64,000 bases of DNA. Origin: Williamsia faeni (GTDB lineage Bacteria; Actinomycetota; Actinomycetes; Mycobacteriales; Mycobacteriaceae). How positions within the stretch are numbered: the first letter of the stretch is position 1; each line of letters begins with the position of its first letter. Under the pieces are notes generated by a model. The model had not been told where the DNA came from. It searched no databases and saw only the letters and a program-made list of their open reading frames with translations. Below, one piece after another: positions 62,713-64,000 of this stretch. The position numbers and the translations under genes are program-made. The DNA lies in the NCBI GenBank assembly GCA_003202005.1, contig QJJF01000007.1:124001-188000 (forward strand). The letters run 5' to 3'.

Positions 62713-63171
62713 ATGAACGCCGATGAGCACCTGATCGAGGCCGCGCTCGCCGCGGCCGCGCTGGCCGATCCCCGGGATGTACCGGTGGGTGCGGTGATCG
62801 TTGATCCGCAGGGCCGGGTGATCGCCACCGCCGCCAACGCCCGTGAGGCCACATCCGATCCGACGGCCCACGCGGAGGTTCTCGCGATCCGGCAGGCCGT
62901 AGCGGTGCTGGGCGATGGCTGGCGGCTGACCGGCTGCACCATCGCCGTCACCCTCGAGCCGTGCACGATGTGCGCCGGCGCCATCACCCTGGCCCGGCTG
63001 GACCGGCTCGTGTTCGGGGCCTGGGAGCCCAAGACGGGCGCTGTGGGGTCGCTGTGGGACGTCGTCCGCGATCGCCGAAACACCCACCGGCCGCAGGTCC
63101 GGGGCGGAGTTCTAGAGGACCGATGCGCCGCGGTGCTGCGTGACTTCTTCGCCGGTCACCGACCTTCCTGA
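62713..63171 (+). CDS. tadA: tRNA-specific adenosine deaminase
   Basis: 152 residues of the cytidine-deaminase fold. The zinc and proton-shuttle motif HAE is at 53-55 and the second zinc motif PCTMC at 83-87. It converts adenosine 34 of tRNA-Arg(ACG) to inosine; that substrate tRNA is encoded at 36272 in this window. It ends before a long inverted repeat. Confidence 0.94.
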   Translation: MNADEHLIEAALAAAALADPRDVPVGAVIVDPQGRVIATAANAREATSDPTAHAEVLAIRQAVAVLGDGWRLTGCTIAVTLEPCTMCAGAITLARLDRLVFGAWEPKTGAVGSLWDVVRDRRNTHRPQVRGGVLEDRCAAVLRDFFAGHRPS

Positions 63172-63220
63172 CCGGGTTCCGGGACGCGCCCGACTCGTTT
63201 TGCACCGCCCGGGCCGCGCG

Positions 63221-63280
63221 CCCACCTCTTTTTGCACCGTCCGCACGAAATTGTCGATGGACGGTGCGAAAACGGGTGGG
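63221..63280. repeat. Long inverted repeat with T/A-rich arms
   Basis: 22-nt arms starting CCCACCTCTTTTTGCACC pair with 63259-63280 at 19 of 22 positions around a 16-nt loop. A third partial copy (GACTCGTTTTGCACCG) lies just before at about 63191. As RNA it is a strong hairpin after tadA; the TTTTTGCACCG core suggests a dispersed repeat rather than a simple terminator. Confidence 0.75.
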
Positions 63281-63388
63281 TCTGTCACTTGCCGCGAACC
63301 GGGAGTGGTTTAGGACTGGCGATCGGCTGGGTATGCGAGGTGTGTACCGAATTGCGGTCATCTGAACGAACCTTCAGGAGGAATTGTC

Positions 63389-63598
63389 ATGGGTGTTTCC
63401 GACAACGCCAAGAACAAGGCAGAAGATCTCAAGGGACGCGGCAAGGAGGCTGCAGGAAGCCTGTCCGGCGACGACAAGCTCAAGCACGAGGGTCAAGGTG
63501 ACCAGGCCAGCGCGAGCACCAAGCAGAAGGTCACCGACGCGGCCGACGCTGTCAAGCGCAAGACCGACGAAGTCAAGGACAAGCTGACCGGTCACTGA
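63389..63598 (+). CDS. CsbD-family stress protein
   Basis: 69 residues: MGVSDNAKNKAEDLKGRGKEAAGSL, then VTDAADAVKRKTDEVKDK. This is the CsbD pattern, a small, highly charged general-stress protein of unknown mechanism. AGGAGGA precedes the ATG. Confidence 0.88.
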   Translation: MGVSDNAKNKAEDLKGRGKEAAGSLSGDDKLKHEGQGDQASASTKQKVTDAADAVKRKTDEVKDKLTGH

Positions 63599-63678
63599 CG
63601 TTCGGGCGCAAAACGGCCAAAAACGGCTCTGACCAGCCGATTGTAGTCCTGGGCCACCGCTGCGGTAATGTCTTCCGC

Positions 63679-63769
63679 GGTGGCGTGTCCGAGCGGCCGA
63701 AGGTGCAGCACTCGAAATGCTGTGTACGGTAACCCCGTACCGAGGGTTCAAATCCCTCCGCCACCGCCA
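63679..63769 (+). tRNA. tRNA-Ser(CGA)
   Basis: Acceptor GGTGGCG/CGCCACC, anticodon loop CTCGAAA (anticodon CGA), long variable arm, T-arm GGTTCAAATCC and encoded CCA. Confidence 0.97.
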
Positions 63770-63771
63770 TC

Positions 63772-63815
63772 AAAATCCCCTCACCAACAGGTGGGGGGAT
63801 TTTTGGTCTCTCGAC
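63772..63815 (+). terminator. tRNA-Ser(CGA) terminator
   Basis: AAAATCCCCTCACC pairs with GGTGGGGGGATTTT around a short AACA loop with one mismatch and is followed by T residues. Confidence 0.85.
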
Positions 63816-63926
63816 ATCTGAGATCCGGCGAACAGTGGTATGCGACGATGACCGGATGCTCCGGCAGCAGGTTCAAAATTTATCGCCGAACTGTGAGATT
63901 TCTGCGGTCCTCGAATTGGAGAAGAA

Positions 63927-64000
63927 GTGTCAATCGTTCTGAAGGACGTCACTGACGTCATCGACAACTACAGCGGGCTGTCGCGTAAAACTCTGGAATA
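63927..64000 (+). CDS. Unknown protein, N-terminus only
   Basis: GTG preceded by GGAGAAG, then an open frame VSIVLKDVTDVIDNYSGL running off the right edge after 24 codons. Too short to assign. Its position just behind a tRNA-Ser, a common integration site, makes an accessory gene possible. Confidence 0.5.
   Translation, partial: MSIVLKDVTDVIDNYSGLSRKTLE

Overview
High-GC actinobacterial chromosome of the mycolic-acid group (Mycobacteriales), most like Gordonia or a close relative. The evidence is two secreted antigen-85-type mycolyltransferase-like proteins, an MmpS-like protein, a bacterial proteasome activator ending in GQYL, a galactan/O-antigen type ABC exporter, and gene order recalling the Rv3783-Rv3772 and Rv3754-Rv3752c parts of Mycobacterium tuberculosis. 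The genus is an inference; no rRNA is present.

Layout. 1-1.2 kb: polysaccharide ABC exporter (ATPase cut by the window edge). 1.3-9.8 kb: a catabolic cluster in two arms around a TetR repressor (cyclase-family hydrolase and acyl-CoA ligase; isocitrate-lyase-like protein, APH-type kinase, atypical acyl-CoA dehydrogenase, NTF2-like protein and TetR; VOC and carboxymuconolactone-decarboxylase proteins). The same 19-bp palindrome lies before the ligase operon and before tetR, so one repressor probably controls the whole cluster. 9.8-13.4 kb: conserved core (proteasome activator, aminotransferase-like protein, quinone oxidoreductase, MarR). 13.4-16.9 kb: small island in the 3' end of tRNA-Ser(UGA), with a decayed tyrosine integrase, matching att repeats and a three-gene operon ending in a PIN-domain protein.

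17-36 kb: housekeeping and lipid/cell-wall genes (exonuclease III, KAS III, two mycolyltransferase-like proteins, guanine deaminase, aldehyde dehydrogenase, CorA, a divergent Ddl/MurF pair, aromatic aminotransferase), then tRNA-Ser(GCU) and tRNA-Arg(ACG). 36.4-43.1 kb: gene-poor, decaying accessory stretch behind the tRNAs with Hsp20, STAS and HATPase anti-sigma-type proteins, small membrane proteins, a ruined GAF-ANTAR regulator and two broken PII genes.

43.1-48.8 kb: second catabolic cluster (carboxymuconolactone-decarboxylase-like protein, two SDRs, P450, TetR, SnoaL-like protein, thioesterase). Three copies of an 18-bp palindrome based on GCTGTAC-N4-GTACAGC mark its promoters. 49.5-55.9 kb: hydrolase behind a truncated ABC ATPase, a large acyl-CoA dehydrogenase and small conserved genes. 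56-64 kb: LuxR regulator, glutamate decarboxylase, MmpS-like protein, methyltransferase, prephenate dehydrogenase, the tadA pair, CsbD and tRNA-Ser(CGA), with one gene running off the right edge.

The most promising observations are the two self-contained TetR regulons with visible operators, the split kinase/dehydrogenase pair resembling the 4-hydroxyacyl-CoA (ACAD10/11, LvaA) route, and the PIN-domain module in the tRNA-Ser island.
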